Shown in pieces: positions 9,301-18,100 of a DNA stretch of 64,000 bases. How positions within the stretch are numbered: position 1 is the first letter of the stretch; each line of letters starts with the position of its first letter. Made by a program: the position numbers and the translations under genes. This DNA comes from Rosistilla carotiformis. Lineage in GTDB: Bacteria > Planctomycetota > Planctomycetia > Pirellulales > Pirellulaceae. The stretch covers positions 5,681,411-5,745,410 of the forward strand of contig NZ_CP036348.1 of the NCBI RefSeq assembly GCF_007753095.1, in the 5' to 3' direction. The notes under the pieces are model-generated. The model was given only the letters and a program-made list of their open reading frames with translations. It made no database searches and was not told where the DNA came from.

Positions 9301-12128
9301 CGACCGCCACGGAACTGAAATCGAAGCCGACTCGCGATCACTGGACGCTCGTGACCGACCGGATGTCGCGAGGTCAACGGCTCGCCAAACGCTTGATCCA
9401 AGAAGGCTGTACCGCAGAATTGATCGATGCCACCGCGGATGATTTCAGCGCGTCCGTCAGCGGCTCGATGACCCATTATCCCGGCACCCAGCACATCGCG
9501 TTCGTCGCCGGCCGATCTCAAGGTGATGCCAGCGAACACGCCCACGCCGCCTGCTTGCGGTTGCTACAAACCGTGCAGGCAATTTTGCCCAAGGTGGTGG
9601 GACCAATCGAACTGGCATTGATCACGTCCGATGCCGCAACCGATCCGACCGCGTCAGCGCTGCAAGGCATGCTCCGCTCGATCGCGTTGGAACAGCCCGA
9701 TTGGCGTGTGCGTTCGATCGATGCGGCCGGTAAAAAAGACAAATTCGCCCGCCAGGTTGCCGCTGAAATGTTGAGCGGTGATACGGAACCGGAGGTCTCC
9801 CTAGCGACCGATCGCCGTGTCCGCCGATTGCTGCAGTCGACATCGGACTTGATCGGCGACAACGGTCGCGTGCTGCGTGTGGCCACGCGAGGCAGCTTGG
9901 AAGGTGTCCGATTGGAATCGGTCCCGCGTCGCAAGCCGGGACGCGGCGAAGTTGAAATCGCTGTGTTGGCAAGCGGCTTGAATTATCGCGACATCTTGTT
10001 GGCGATGGGCATGTATCCCGGTGAAGCGCCGCTGGGGGCCGAATGTGTTGGACGCATCACGCGCGTGGGAAGCGGTGTTTCATCGCATCAGGTGGGCGAT
10101 TTCGTGATCGCGTTGGGGGAAGAGACATTCGCCGATTTCGTCACCGTTTCCGCGTCGCGGATCACCGCACTGCCCAACGGGCTTGGCTATGCCGAGGCAG
10201 CGACCATTCCCGTCGCTTTCCTGACCGCCTCGTTCGCGTTGGAGACGCTGGGCAATTTGCAGCCCGGGCAACGCGTGCTGATCCATTCAGCCACCGGCGG
10301 CGTCGGCTTGGCGGCGATCCAAATCGCGAAGGCATTGGGAGCGGAGATCTTTGCGACGGCAAGCACCAGCAAACACGCGGTCTTGCGCGAGCTGGGAATC
10401 GCGAGTGTCTTCGATTCCCGGTCGCCCGGATTTGCCGCCGCGATCGCCGATGCGACGGGAGGCCGAGGTGTCGATCTGATCCTCGACACGTTGCCGGAAT
10501 CGATGTTCCACGAGAATCTCGATTCTTTGGCCCCGAGCGGCGTGTACGTCGACATCACCAAACCGACCACCGATCGCGCTGCGGACCTCCGTTTCCGTCA
10601 ATCCGAGGCGTCAGCGACCTACCACTTGCTCGATTTGGTGCAAATCCTTCAGCAAGAACCGCAGACCGCAATCCGACGGCTCCGCGCCCTCCTGGCCCGC
10701 TTTGCCGATGGCAGCTATCAACCGCTGCCGATGGAAACCTTCCGATTATCCCATGCCGTCGACGCGATGCGGCAGATGCAGCTGGCCCGCCAGATCGGCA
10801 AACTGGTCCTTGTCGCCGACGATGCGCCGCAGCTGGCTTCTCGCGGGTCACTCGATTTTCAAGAACTCTCGATTCACAAAGACGCCGCATACGTGATCGC
10901 CGGTGGCCTGGGCGATTTAGGGCTGATGACTGCCGATTATCTTTCGCAGCGTGGCGCGGGCTTGATCGCATTGGTCCAACGCAGTCGGCCGACCGATGCC
11001 CAGCAAGTCGTGATCGACCGGATCGAAAATGCCGGCTCCCAAGTCTTGATTTGTGAAGCGGACATCGCCGACCGCGATCAAGTGGCATCGACATTAAACC
11101 GTGTCCGCCGCGAAGGGTTCCCCATCGCCGGGATCATTCATTCGGCGGGCGTGCTGCGCGACGCGTTTGTGCAAAATCAAGATGTGGATTCGTTTGGTCG
11201 AGTGTTCGACGTCAAAGCGGCGGGCGCATGGCACCTCCATGAACTGACCCTCGACGATCCGATCGATCTGTTTGTTGTCTATTCTTCGTTGGCATCGGTG
11301 ATTGGGGCACCTGGGCAATCGAATCACGCGGCCGCCAACGCCTTTCTCGATGGCCTGGTTCGACAGCGCCTCGCGTCCGGATTGCCCGCGACCAATTTCA
11401 ACTGGGGACCGTGGGGATCGATCGGCGAAGCGGCTCGCCGCGGTGCCGATTCCCGAACCGACATGCAAGGCGTGGGCGTGATCCAACCGGCAGCCGGAGC
11501 GATGACGATGCAGCGGATGTTGCCACGTAAATCGGCGATCGCCGCGATCGCTCAGATCAACGCGGACACGTTGCCGCCGCGGCTGAAGTCGCATCCGCTG
11601 TTCCAGGCGCTGCTGAACGCATCCACAACACCAGCCCCCCCGAATGAAGGTCAGATTGTCGACGAAATACACGCCGCGAATCCAGACCAGCGACCGCAGC
11701 GGATGCTTGAACACGTCCGCAAAACGCTGGCGGAGATTTTGGGGATGTCCGATGTTTCGCGAATTTCCGCATCGACAGTGATGACCGACATTGGGCTCGA
11801 TTCGTTAACCGCGCTCGAATTGCGAGATTCGCTACAAACCGACTTGGCGACGGCGCTACCCGCATCATTGGTTTATGATTATCCATCGGTGCGCGAGTTG
11901 TCCGATTTCTTGCTGACCTTAATAACGGCATCGGGAAAATCTGCCGATGATAGCAACCAGGAAGTTTTGGGAACCGTTGACGATCAGGCAGACCTTGCAT
12001 CGGTCAGTGAAACGCAGCGTGTCGAGCCCGCAGGAGAGCCTTCAATGGCGCCGGTCAGCAACGTCTCCAATCCAATCGAAGCTTCACTAGAACAATTGAA
12101 CGCAGAACTGAATCTCTGGGAATCATGA
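3381..12128 (+). CDS. Hybrid FAAL-polyketide synthase: FAAL-ACP-KS-DH-cMT-ER-KR-ACP, no AT
   Basis: A 2915-residue modular type I PKS from a GTG start. Domains in order: fatty acyl-AMP ligase (about 1-590; YTSGSTGAPKG near 176-186); acyl carrier protein with Ser652; ketosynthase (about 711-1127) with Cys876, His1011 and His1048; dehydratase with His1336 (HxxxGxxxxP) and Asp1496; C-methyltransferase with the SAM motif LEIGGGTGG near 1797; a structural KR-like segment; enoylreductase (about 2170-2480, SATGGVG); ketoreductase (GGLGDLG near 2508); ACP with Ser2808. Between KS and DH only the flanking linkers remain (DWRRLHPN...LPGHP is a post-AT linker), so the AT domain is missing and malonyl must come in trans. 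The KR has His2649 where Tyr is expected. The gene would activate a free fatty acid, extend it, alpha-methylate it and reduce the beta carbon. It overlaps the next gene by ATGA. Confidence 0.95.
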   Translation: MKNASHQNQTGQARTFSELLSTRAALHPDRPAIKFLAEGTEVTDQVTYQQLHARAASIGSWLSDRGLRGRPVLLVFPQSIDYAAAFFGCLYAGAIAVPAYPPRRNRNLDRLQGMASDSGADVILTNDELLESLSTWVDEDNPLGQRSLLSINTLTEDPQFNPAFGADPQSLAFLQYTSGSTGAPKGVSVTNRNLLENQTMITEIFGQREDEVITCGWLPMYHDMGLIGNLLHPLYLGGHLVLMSPFTFFQKPLCWLQAISDHRATISGSPNFGYDMCVEAISEHERERLDLSSWNLAFNGAEPVRHATLQRFIKTFQPHGFSPTAFSPCFGMAETTLIVSGTRRPEAHKSIEVDAESLRQGTVESPAPQPPEPPLTIVSSGRPGSDFDVRIVDPETRIELPENKTGEVWVHGPSVTNGYWHRPTETEQTFQATIAGDSEPAKHYLRTGDLGFLRDGELYVAGRLKDTIIVAGANHYPSDIEETVVASHPSLAIGGGVAFSIDRDDREQVFVAQELKRSQWRSFDKDEVISAIYGRVFQDHGLTLAGIVLLRPGSIPKTTSGKLQRRLTAQLFADGELKTLVDWSRDEAMASSHPTESKPENVDATPATETSQQQDQLAELQTWLTAQLASLLQISPESISASEPLALYGLTSVAAVRLAGMLSQRVDQPIDPTLAYNFPTIDSICRHLVLGESARRLSTRDRVPPVASTADDPIAIIGMACRFPGAASIDEFWDLLSSGSCAIRSSRDGQPVSSGGSAPSAVPTAAGYIDGVDQFDPSFFSISPREADEMDPRQRLAMEVSWRAIEHANMDPRRLAGSPTGVFFGASGNDYERLCNAAGHPTGGHSATGVSHAIIANRISYFLDLQGPSFSVDTACSSSLVAVHQAAEAIRGGQCDTAIAGGVNLILDPAVTHAFHEAGMLSPTGQCKTFAAGANGFVRGEGCGVVVLKRLSQAVADRDNVLCVVRSSAINQDGRSNGLTAPSGLAQQQVVRSALNNGDVHPAEVQYVEAHGTGTELGDPIEIGALAAVYGDRSSPLRVGSVKTNIGHLEAAAGIAGVIKTVLALRNQIIPPHLGFDAPNPHIDWSQPIEVASSTTIWNCDDGQLQRAGVSSFGFGGTNAHLILEAPASSLAAGSEDAAEEPSQFHLVKFSAKSDEALDALVAEFSDNAPAAELSAIAASANLGRSDFPHRLAVIASSTDDLMQCLGNPENQPRVLRSQNGSQRPAAEQVRQALHQAIASTATLDDLRQLGKHYVDGAAIDWRRLHPNASRTIDLPGHPMRRHRCWFRTQPADATGRPLSGDLPSEHPLLGNRFDLAGDTIVFETDLSAIDLLRDHRLRGETLFPTTGYIEQALSAAWIASGRKAWEIEALQIERPLRIAATGPCRVQISLDPRDDGYQCRIQHRGDSGWQPVASCQVVASTPLRMTPPTSELSSPTHRSSEHHYANCDALGLQYGPAFRGLVEVQSDTVTAVGRVMLPTDVDAFSSVVIHPALLDACLQSLAALIPEELMGLWLPVGLQRFRFLSKGPLGREVLVRGQLRFDQATASLLGDVWLLDSDDHVVAVVEGLRLENGHPVSPVSRYEEAWLPQIRQHEATPPPEVTAVEISADLLERRDELLSKTGFLESIDARQLLDETCQRWVIHCLVSLMGPLPVGKTLVREDFPTRLGLLPEKLRSFERMLEMLVEDGLLVRVEEGWQTRVALEPGDATFHEDTQATSLNIAVASEAALLQRCGSQLAEVLVGEIEPLDLLFPKQGVTAADVYKTSPGARTINAMLGQAIEAIVAALPDGRGLRVLEIGGGTGGTTHNVLASLPADRFHYTFTDIGASFLAAARQTFASCDAIEFRSLDIEQAPESQGFDLASFDLVIAANVLHATRDLNQTVANARSLLSPGGQLLLLEGTRRCRWMDLTFGLTDGWWRFDDAIRCDYPMANEAAWRSVLAENQFDTATIISPLPDDDSRSAQTAENVLIVATATELKSKPTRDHWTLVTDRMSRGQRLAKRLIQEGCTAELIDATADDFSASVSGSMTHYPGTQHIAFVAGRSQGDASEHAHAACLRLLQTVQAILPKVVGPIELALITSDAATDPTASALQGMLRSIALEQPDWRVRSIDAAGKKDKFARQVAAEMLSGDTEPEVSLATDRRVRRLLQSTSDLIGDNGRVLRVATRGSLEGVRLESVPRRKPGRGEVEIAVLASGLNYRDILLAMGMYPGEAPLGAECVGRITRVGSGVSSHQVGDFVIALGEETFADFVTVSASRITALPNGLGYAEAATIPVAFLTASFALETLGNLQPGQRVLIHSATGGVGLAAIQIAKALGAEIFATASTSKHAVLRELGIASVFDSRSPGFAAAIADATGGRGVDLILDTLPESMFHENLDSLAPSGVYVDITKPTTDRAADLRFRQSEASATYHLLDLVQILQQEPQTAIRRLRALLARFADGSYQPLPMETFRLSHAVDAMRQMQLARQIGKLVLVADDAPQLASRGSLDFQELSIHKDAAYVIAGGLGDLGLMTADYLSQRGAGLIALVQRSRPTDAQQVVIDRIENAGSQVLICEADIADRDQVASTLNRVRREGFPIAGIIHSAGVLRDAFVQNQDVDSFGRVFDVKAAGAWHLHELTLDDPIDLFVVYSSLASVIGAPGQSNHAAANAFLDGLVRQRLASGLPATNFNWGPWGSIGEAARRGADSRTDMQGVGVIQPAAGAMTMQRMLPRKSAIAAIAQINADTLPPRLKSHPLFQALLNASTTPAPPNEGQIVDEIHAANPDQRPQRMLEHVRKTLAEILGMSDVSRISASTVMTDIGLDSLTALELRDSLQTDLATALPASLVYDYPSVRELSDFLLTLITASGKSADDSNQEVLGTVDDQADLASVSETQRVEPAGEPSMAPVSNVSNPIEASLEQLNAELNLWES

Positions 12129-15100
12129 CCGAACCGCTCCGCTTTTCCACCGAACAACAAGTTGTTGATGCCTTGACCAAGGCGTCTCAACGGTTGGCCG
12201 ACGCGCGGCGCAAGCGAGACGAACCGATCGCAGTGATTGGAATGGGGTGCCGATTTCCAGGAGCGGACGGTCTGGACGCGTTCTGGAATTTGTTAAGCGA
12301 CGGCAAGTGTGCGATCGGCCGGGTTCCTAGCGATCGCTGGGATGCCGAGGCGTTCACATCGCCACAGCCTAAAGTGCCCGGCAAGATGATCACCGATCGG
12401 GCCGGTTTCATCGATGAGGTGGATCAATTCGATTCGCGATTTTTTGAGATCACCCGCCGCGAGGCGAGTTCGCTGGACCCGCAGCACCGTTTGCTACTGG
12501 AGACCGCTTGGCGAACGCTCGAACACGCGGGCATCCCGGTCGAAAGCACCGCCGGCGGCCGACATGGTGTGTTTGTCGGGATCTGCAGCAGCGACTATCT
12601 GGCGTTGCTAAATAAGACAGACCTTTCCACGATCGATGCCTATCGAGGGACAGGCAACGCCCACGGAGCGGCGGCGGGCCGATTGAGCTACTTTATGAAG
12701 TGGCAAGGGCCGAGTATGGCGATCGATACGGCTTGTTCTTCGTCGCTGGTCGCGGTGCATCAAGCGATCGCCAGTCTCCGCGGCGGCGAGTGCGAGATGG
12801 CGTTGGTCGCAGGCGTGAATCTGATCCTGACGCCGGGATTGAGCATCAATCTGTCGCAAGCGGGCATGCTGTCGCCGCGTGGACTTTGCCAAGCGTTCGC
12901 CGCGTCGGCCGATGGCTTTGTCCGTGGTGAAGGCTGCGGCGCCGTGCTGCTGAAACGACTCAGCGACGCGATTCACGATGGCGATCGAATCGTGTGCTGT
13001 TTGAGCGGATCGGCCGTCAATCAGGACGGTCGCAGCAACGGCTTGACCGCCCCCAACGGTCTCTCGCAGCAAGACGTAATCCGCGCGGCGCTGAAACGCA
13101 GTCGTTTGACCCCCGATGCGATCGACTACATCGAAGCCCACGGAACCGGCACGCCGTTGGGTGACCCAATCGAAATGCGGGCTTTGGGCGAAGTCTTCGG
13201 CCAACGCGAGCGCCCCTTGCTGGTCGGATCGGTCAAGACGAACATCGGGCATCTCGAAGGCGCAGCGGGCGTCGCCGGACTGATTAAAACCTGCCTGTCG
13301 TTGCAAAACCAAGCGTTGCCCCAACACCTTCACTTCGATCAGCCCAGCGACCACATTGATTGGTCGCTGCCAATCGAAGTGACCAACCGATACCGCGACT
13401 GGAAAACGGAAACCGCCGCCGTCTGCGAGCGCCAACTCCGTCGTGCCGGAGTCAGCAGTTTTGGATTCGGCGGCACCAATGCGCATGTGATCGTGGAAGA
13501 GTATTGTCCGACAGCAACCGATGAATCCAACGTTTCCGAATCCGGACTGACAATCGTCAAATTGTCGGCAAAGACGGAAACCGCATTGGAACAACTGACT
13601 CGCCAATTCGCCTGTTCGCTCCCCGACGGATCGCTCGCCCAAATTGCGGCAACCGCGAATTTGGGACGCGATGATTTTCAGTTCCGCCGTTTTGTGATCG
13701 CCGCCAGTCGCGAAGACTTGGTTTTGAGACTCAACGATCCGACGTCCAGCGCGGAACCGCAAACGCCCCGACACAAAGACTTGTTATCACTAGGACAACG
13801 CTATGTCGCTGGCGAAACGATCGACTGGCCTGCAGTCACACCAGGTCGACGCAGCCAGATGGTCACCCTGCCCGGGCACCCGTTTGTCCGCCAGCGTTGC
13901 TGGGTAACAACGCAGAAGCCGCATGAGACCACGGGTCCCGTCGAATCGACACGTACAGCGCAAACGCTCGCGACCTCCGAATCGCATCCTTTGCTGGGCA
14001 GCCGATTGGATCTGGCCGGGAAAGCGATTGTTTTCGAGAGCGATATTGCCCAGGTCGACTACCTGATGGATCACCGCTTGCGGGACGAAGCGATTTTCCC
14101 GGCGACCGGCTATATCGAACAAGGACTGGCCGCGGCTCAGCGGATTGCCGGTAAGAACCTTGGCGTGCGGGACCTGCAGTTGCTTCGTCCTCTGCCGGTG
14201 AACGAAAGCGGTTGCCGTGTCCAAGTCGTTTTGGAACCGGATTACAGCGGCGGATACCGTTGCAGCGTTCAACACCGCGGCGACGGCCCCTGGCAAGAAC
14301 ACGCCACGATGCAGCTGCGAGATGCCGATCACGAGGCCTTGGCGATCGCGAACTGGAACGCTGCAAGTTCCGCTGCCGTTCCAACGAAACAGATCGAGAT
14401 CGAAAAACACTATGCATCGATGGATGCCATGGGCATTCAATACGGCCCCACATTTCGTGGCTTGCAACGCTTAAGCGTCCAAGGGACGATCGCTTGCGGC
14501 GAGGTTGCATTCCCACCGTCGATGGCCGACTTCGCCGTTTACAGTTTGCACCCCGCATTGCTGGACGCTTGCTTCCAAGTCCTCGCCGCTTTGATGCCCG
14601 GCGATCAACACGCGATGTGGCTTCCGGTGTCGATCGATCGGGTGGATCACGAGAGCCTGAAACCTTCGTTGACGAAACTTCATGTCGTGGGACGGTTGCT
14701 GCGAGACGAAACCAGCGATCAATGGATCGGCGATATCCAATTGTGCGACGAAACGCGAAACGTACTGGGAAATGTACGTGGCCTGCATCTGCAACGCTTC
14801 GCTGCCAAACCACGCCAACCGAGCGATCACCGTTCCCGCCGGTCAAACGATTCACACCCCCTGGGGCACCCGGCGGACTACGCCGATGCGGCAACCTATG
14901 AAAGCAAGTTGCTGGACTTTGCGCAGCGAACGGTTGCGGAGATCGCGGAGATTGATGTCGACGAAGTATTGCTAGATGCCCCGCTGACGTCGTTGGGAAT
15001 CGATTCCATCATGGCGATCGAATTGCAAGACGTGCTTGAAAAAGAAATCGACATCCAAGTCTCGATGGAACTGTTCTTGAAAGATCTCAGTTTGCGAGCG

Positions 15101-15193
15101 CTGCTACACGAAGTGCTTTCCGCACACCGATCCAACGACGCACAGCACGCCGGTTCGTCCTCGGACGACGCTTGGGTTGAGGGGGCGTTATGA
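12125..15193 (+). CDS. Polyketide synthase module KS-DH-ACP without AT or KR
   Basis: A 1022-residue PKS. A short helical N-terminus (about 1-33) resembling a docking segment leads into a ketosynthase (about 34-460) with Cys204, His339 and His376. As in the upstream module, the AT is absent: after the KS come only linker pieces (VKLSAK; later DWPAVTPG and LPGHPFVRQRCW). The dehydratase carries His650, but the HxxxGxxxxP motif reads HRLRDEAIFP, with Asp for Gly, and has Asp814 in HPALLDAC. The ACP has Ser961 in GIDSI. There is no KR, so the DH has no in-module hydroxyl substrate unless another KR acts on it. The acidic, Ser-rich C-terminal tail could dock to the TubC-like N-terminus of the next protein. 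Starts and stops overlap both neighbours (ATGA before; TTATGA after), implying translational coupling. Confidence 0.95.
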   Translation: MTEPLRFSTEQQVVDALTKASQRLADARRKRDEPIAVIGMGCRFPGADGLDAFWNLLSDGKCAIGRVPSDRWDAEAFTSPQPKVPGKMITDRAGFIDEVDQFDSRFFEITRREASSLDPQHRLLLETAWRTLEHAGIPVESTAGGRHGVFVGICSSDYLALLNKTDLSTIDAYRGTGNAHGAAAGRLSYFMKWQGPSMAIDTACSSSLVAVHQAIASLRGGECEMALVAGVNLILTPGLSINLSQAGMLSPRGLCQAFAASADGFVRGEGCGAVLLKRLSDAIHDGDRIVCCLSGSAVNQDGRSNGLTAPNGLSQQDVIRAALKRSRLTPDAIDYIEAHGTGTPLGDPIEMRALGEVFGQRERPLLVGSVKTNIGHLEGAAGVAGLIKTCLSLQNQALPQHLHFDQPSDHIDWSLPIEVTNRYRDWKTETAAVCERQLRRAGVSSFGFGGTNAHVIVEEYCPTATDESNVSESGLTIVKLSAKTETALEQLTRQFACSLPDGSLAQIAATANLGRDDFQFRRFVIAASREDLVLRLNDPTSSAEPQTPRHKDLLSLGQRYVAGETIDWPAVTPGRRSQMVTLPGHPFVRQRCWVTTQKPHETTGPVESTRTAQTLATSESHPLLGSRLDLAGKAIVFESDIAQVDYLMDHRLRDEAIFPATGYIEQGLAAAQRIAGKNLGVRDLQLLRPLPVNESGCRVQVVLEPDYSGGYRCSVQHRGDGPWQEHATMQLRDADHEALAIANWNAASSAAVPTKQIEIEKHYASMDAMGIQYGPTFRGLQRLSVQGTIACGEVAFPPSMADFAVYSLHPALLDACFQVLAALMPGDQHAMWLPVSIDRVDHESLKPSLTKLHVVGRLLRDETSDQWIGDIQLCDETRNVLGNVRGLHLQRFAAKPRQPSDHRSRRSNDSHPLGHPADYADAATYESKLLDFAQRTVAEIAEIDVDEVLLDAPLTSLGIDSIMAIELQDVLEKEIDIQVSMELFLKDLSLRALLHEVLSAHRSNDAQHAGSSSDDAWVEGAL

Positions 15194-18100
15194 TTTCGAT
15201 CGATCCCCTTGTCGACAAGTTGGTCGCTGACCTGCGACAGCGTGGTGTGAAGCTGTGGAACGACGGAGGCTTGCTTCGCTTCAGCGCTTCCAAAAGTGCG
15301 CTCTCGCCAGCGTTGATGCTGCAGATGCGTAAGCACAAAGCTGCAATCCTGGAACTGCTGCAGCAAGAATCACCGGACGATGACGACGACCAGCAGACCG
15401 GTCCCGTTTCCTTGGGACAGGAATCGTTATGGCTTTTGCATAAGCAATTCCCCGACAGTCCCGCCTATAACACGGCAGCCACGCTGCGATTTGTAGCTCC
15501 CGTGGAGGTCGCCGCGCTGCGCGCCGCGTTTCAAAAACTGATCGCCCGGCACGAACCGCTGCGAACCACCTTTGCAGCCGCCCCAGGGCACGACGTTCAC
15601 GCCGTCGTGCATTCGAGTGCGACGCTTGATTTCCAGCAGGCCGACGTCGCCGACGAAGCGGCACTACATCAACGTGTGCGATCCGAATATTTGCAGCCGT
15701 TCCGCCTCGATCAAAGTCCGCTGATGCGAGTCCGGTTGTTCACCCGATCGGCCAACGACCAGATCCTATTGATCGTCGTCCACCATATCGTTTTTGATGC
15801 CTTTTCATTGTGGGTGATGCAAGATGAACTGAAGCAGTTGTATGCCAGTGAAGTTGCCGGCACGGATTGTTTATTGCCCGCGCTGCCGGCCCAATACAGC
15901 GACTTTGTCCGCTGGCAACGCGAGTTTCCTGAGACCGCCGCGGGGAACAAACAATGGGATTACTGGAAACAGCAATTGGCAGGCGATCCGGTTCCCGCCG
16001 AACTGTTATGGGACCGACCACGCCCACGCCGCAGTGCCGCCCGGGGCGCAACATTGCATTTCCCAATCGACAATCAATTGGCCGCTGGCCTGCGACAATT
16101 GGGGCGAGAGAACAACGCGACGCCTCTGGCCGTAGGGTTGGCGGTTTTTCAAACGCTCATGTATCGGCTCACCCATATCGAAGACGCGGTGGTGGGAATG
16201 ACGACCGCGGGGCGTTCGACACGCGAATACGCCAACGCGATCGGCTATTTTGTCAACACGTTGCCGATCCGTGGTCGAATTCAGGGAAAGCTGAAATTCG
16301 CAGACGTATTGACGTCGGCGATGCAAACGACCGTCGAAGCGCGGCAAGCGCAAGACTTTCCGTTTGCGTTGCTGGTTCAACGTCTTCGCCCCGTCCGTGA
16401 TTTGTCGGCACCGCCATTGTGCCGCGTTGTGTTTGGGCTACAGAAGCCGATGGCCGGCGATGACGTGGCGAGCTTGCTGGCTGGCAGCAACCAGTCCGTC
16501 GAATGGGGCGACACGCGTGTCGCCTGCTATCCGATGGATCAACAGGAAGGTCAGTTCGATCTCGTGCTGGAACTTTACCAGACACCCGACGGCTATACCG
16601 GCGTGTTGAAGTACGATCTGAATCTGATGCATACCGCATCGGCAAAACGGTTTGCCGACCAGTTTGCGCACCTTTTGGGACAGGTTGTCGACGATCCCCA
16701 TCGCGACGTCGATGACTATTCGATCGTTCCCGACGCGGAGCGGGCTCAGTTGCGGCAGTGGGCGATCGCTCCGCAGATCAACGATCCACAACACCTACGT
16801 TTCGACCGGTGGTTTGAATCGCAAGCCGCCGCGTCCCCCGAGACATCGGCCGCCGCGCTGGGAGAGCACCAGCTTTCCTATGCTGAACTGGACGCGCTGA
16901 CCAATCGAGTTGGCCGCCTGCTGCAACAACACGGCGCGTCGATCGGCAGCCATGTGATTGTCGCGTGTGGACGAACGATCGAAGCTCCCGTCTTGATGTT
17001 GGCCTGCTTCAAAATCGGAGCCGCCTATGTGCCGATGTCGCCAACGACTCCCGAGGTCCGCGCGTGCCAAATGGTTTCGGATTGCAATCCGGCGTTGGTG
17101 ATTGCCGTCCCCTCGCTTGCCCATTCGCTCGCTCAAGAATTGCCGCAGCAGCGTGTGCTCGACGCCGCCACGCTGTTGAATTTGGCAGCCGACCTAGACG
17201 ACGCGCGGATTGGAGCGGCTTTTGGCGACGAAACGACAGCGTATGTGATTTGCACTTCGGGCTCGACCGGCACGCCCAAAGGGATTGCCGTGTCACATGC
17301 CGCGCTTTGCCGGCATACCGCCAGCATGCGTGAGGTCTTCGGCACGACGGCCGCCGATCGGATGTATCAGTTCAGCGACCTGACCTTCGACCCATCGATC
17401 GAACAAATGGTCGTACCGTGGTCGGTTGGCGGAGCCGTTGTTTTTCGCGATGACAACTTGCCATCGGTCGAAGAGTTTTGGCAGACGATGTTGGATCAAA
17501 AGATCACCATCGCCAACCTGCCCCCCAAATATTTCGAAGAGTGCAGTCGTGCGATCCCGTTTGGCGATGCCTGGCCCCGCAGCCTACGTCTGATGATCGT
17601 TGGGGGAGACGTCTTCCCACGCGATGTTGCCAGCGACTGGATCGATCGCGGCGTTCGGTTGCTCAACGCGTATGGTCCCACCGAGACCGTGATCACCGCG
17701 ACCACCTGCGACGTGACTGCCGACTGGGCCCGTCTGCGGTTGCCGATCGGTAAACCCAAGCCCGGCTCAACCGCTTTCGTCCTGGACCGCCGGCACCGGC
17801 AGATGCCCATCGGCGTGGCGGGCGAACTGTATCTGGGCGGGCCGATGCTGGCCGACGGTTATGTCAACCTGCCCGAAGAGACGGCGCAGCGATTCATCCA
17901 AGTCGAAGTCGATGGCGTCGTCCAACGCATGTATCGGTCGGGCGATCTGACGCGTTGGAACTCCGAAGGGCAGCTGGAATTTTTGGGCCGGATCGATCGC
18001 CAGGTGAAGATTCGAGGTTTCCGGATCGAGCTGGGGGATATCGAAGCGGCGTTGGCGTTGCATCCAAGCGTCAGCGCAGGAATCGTCAAAGCGTTTGAAG

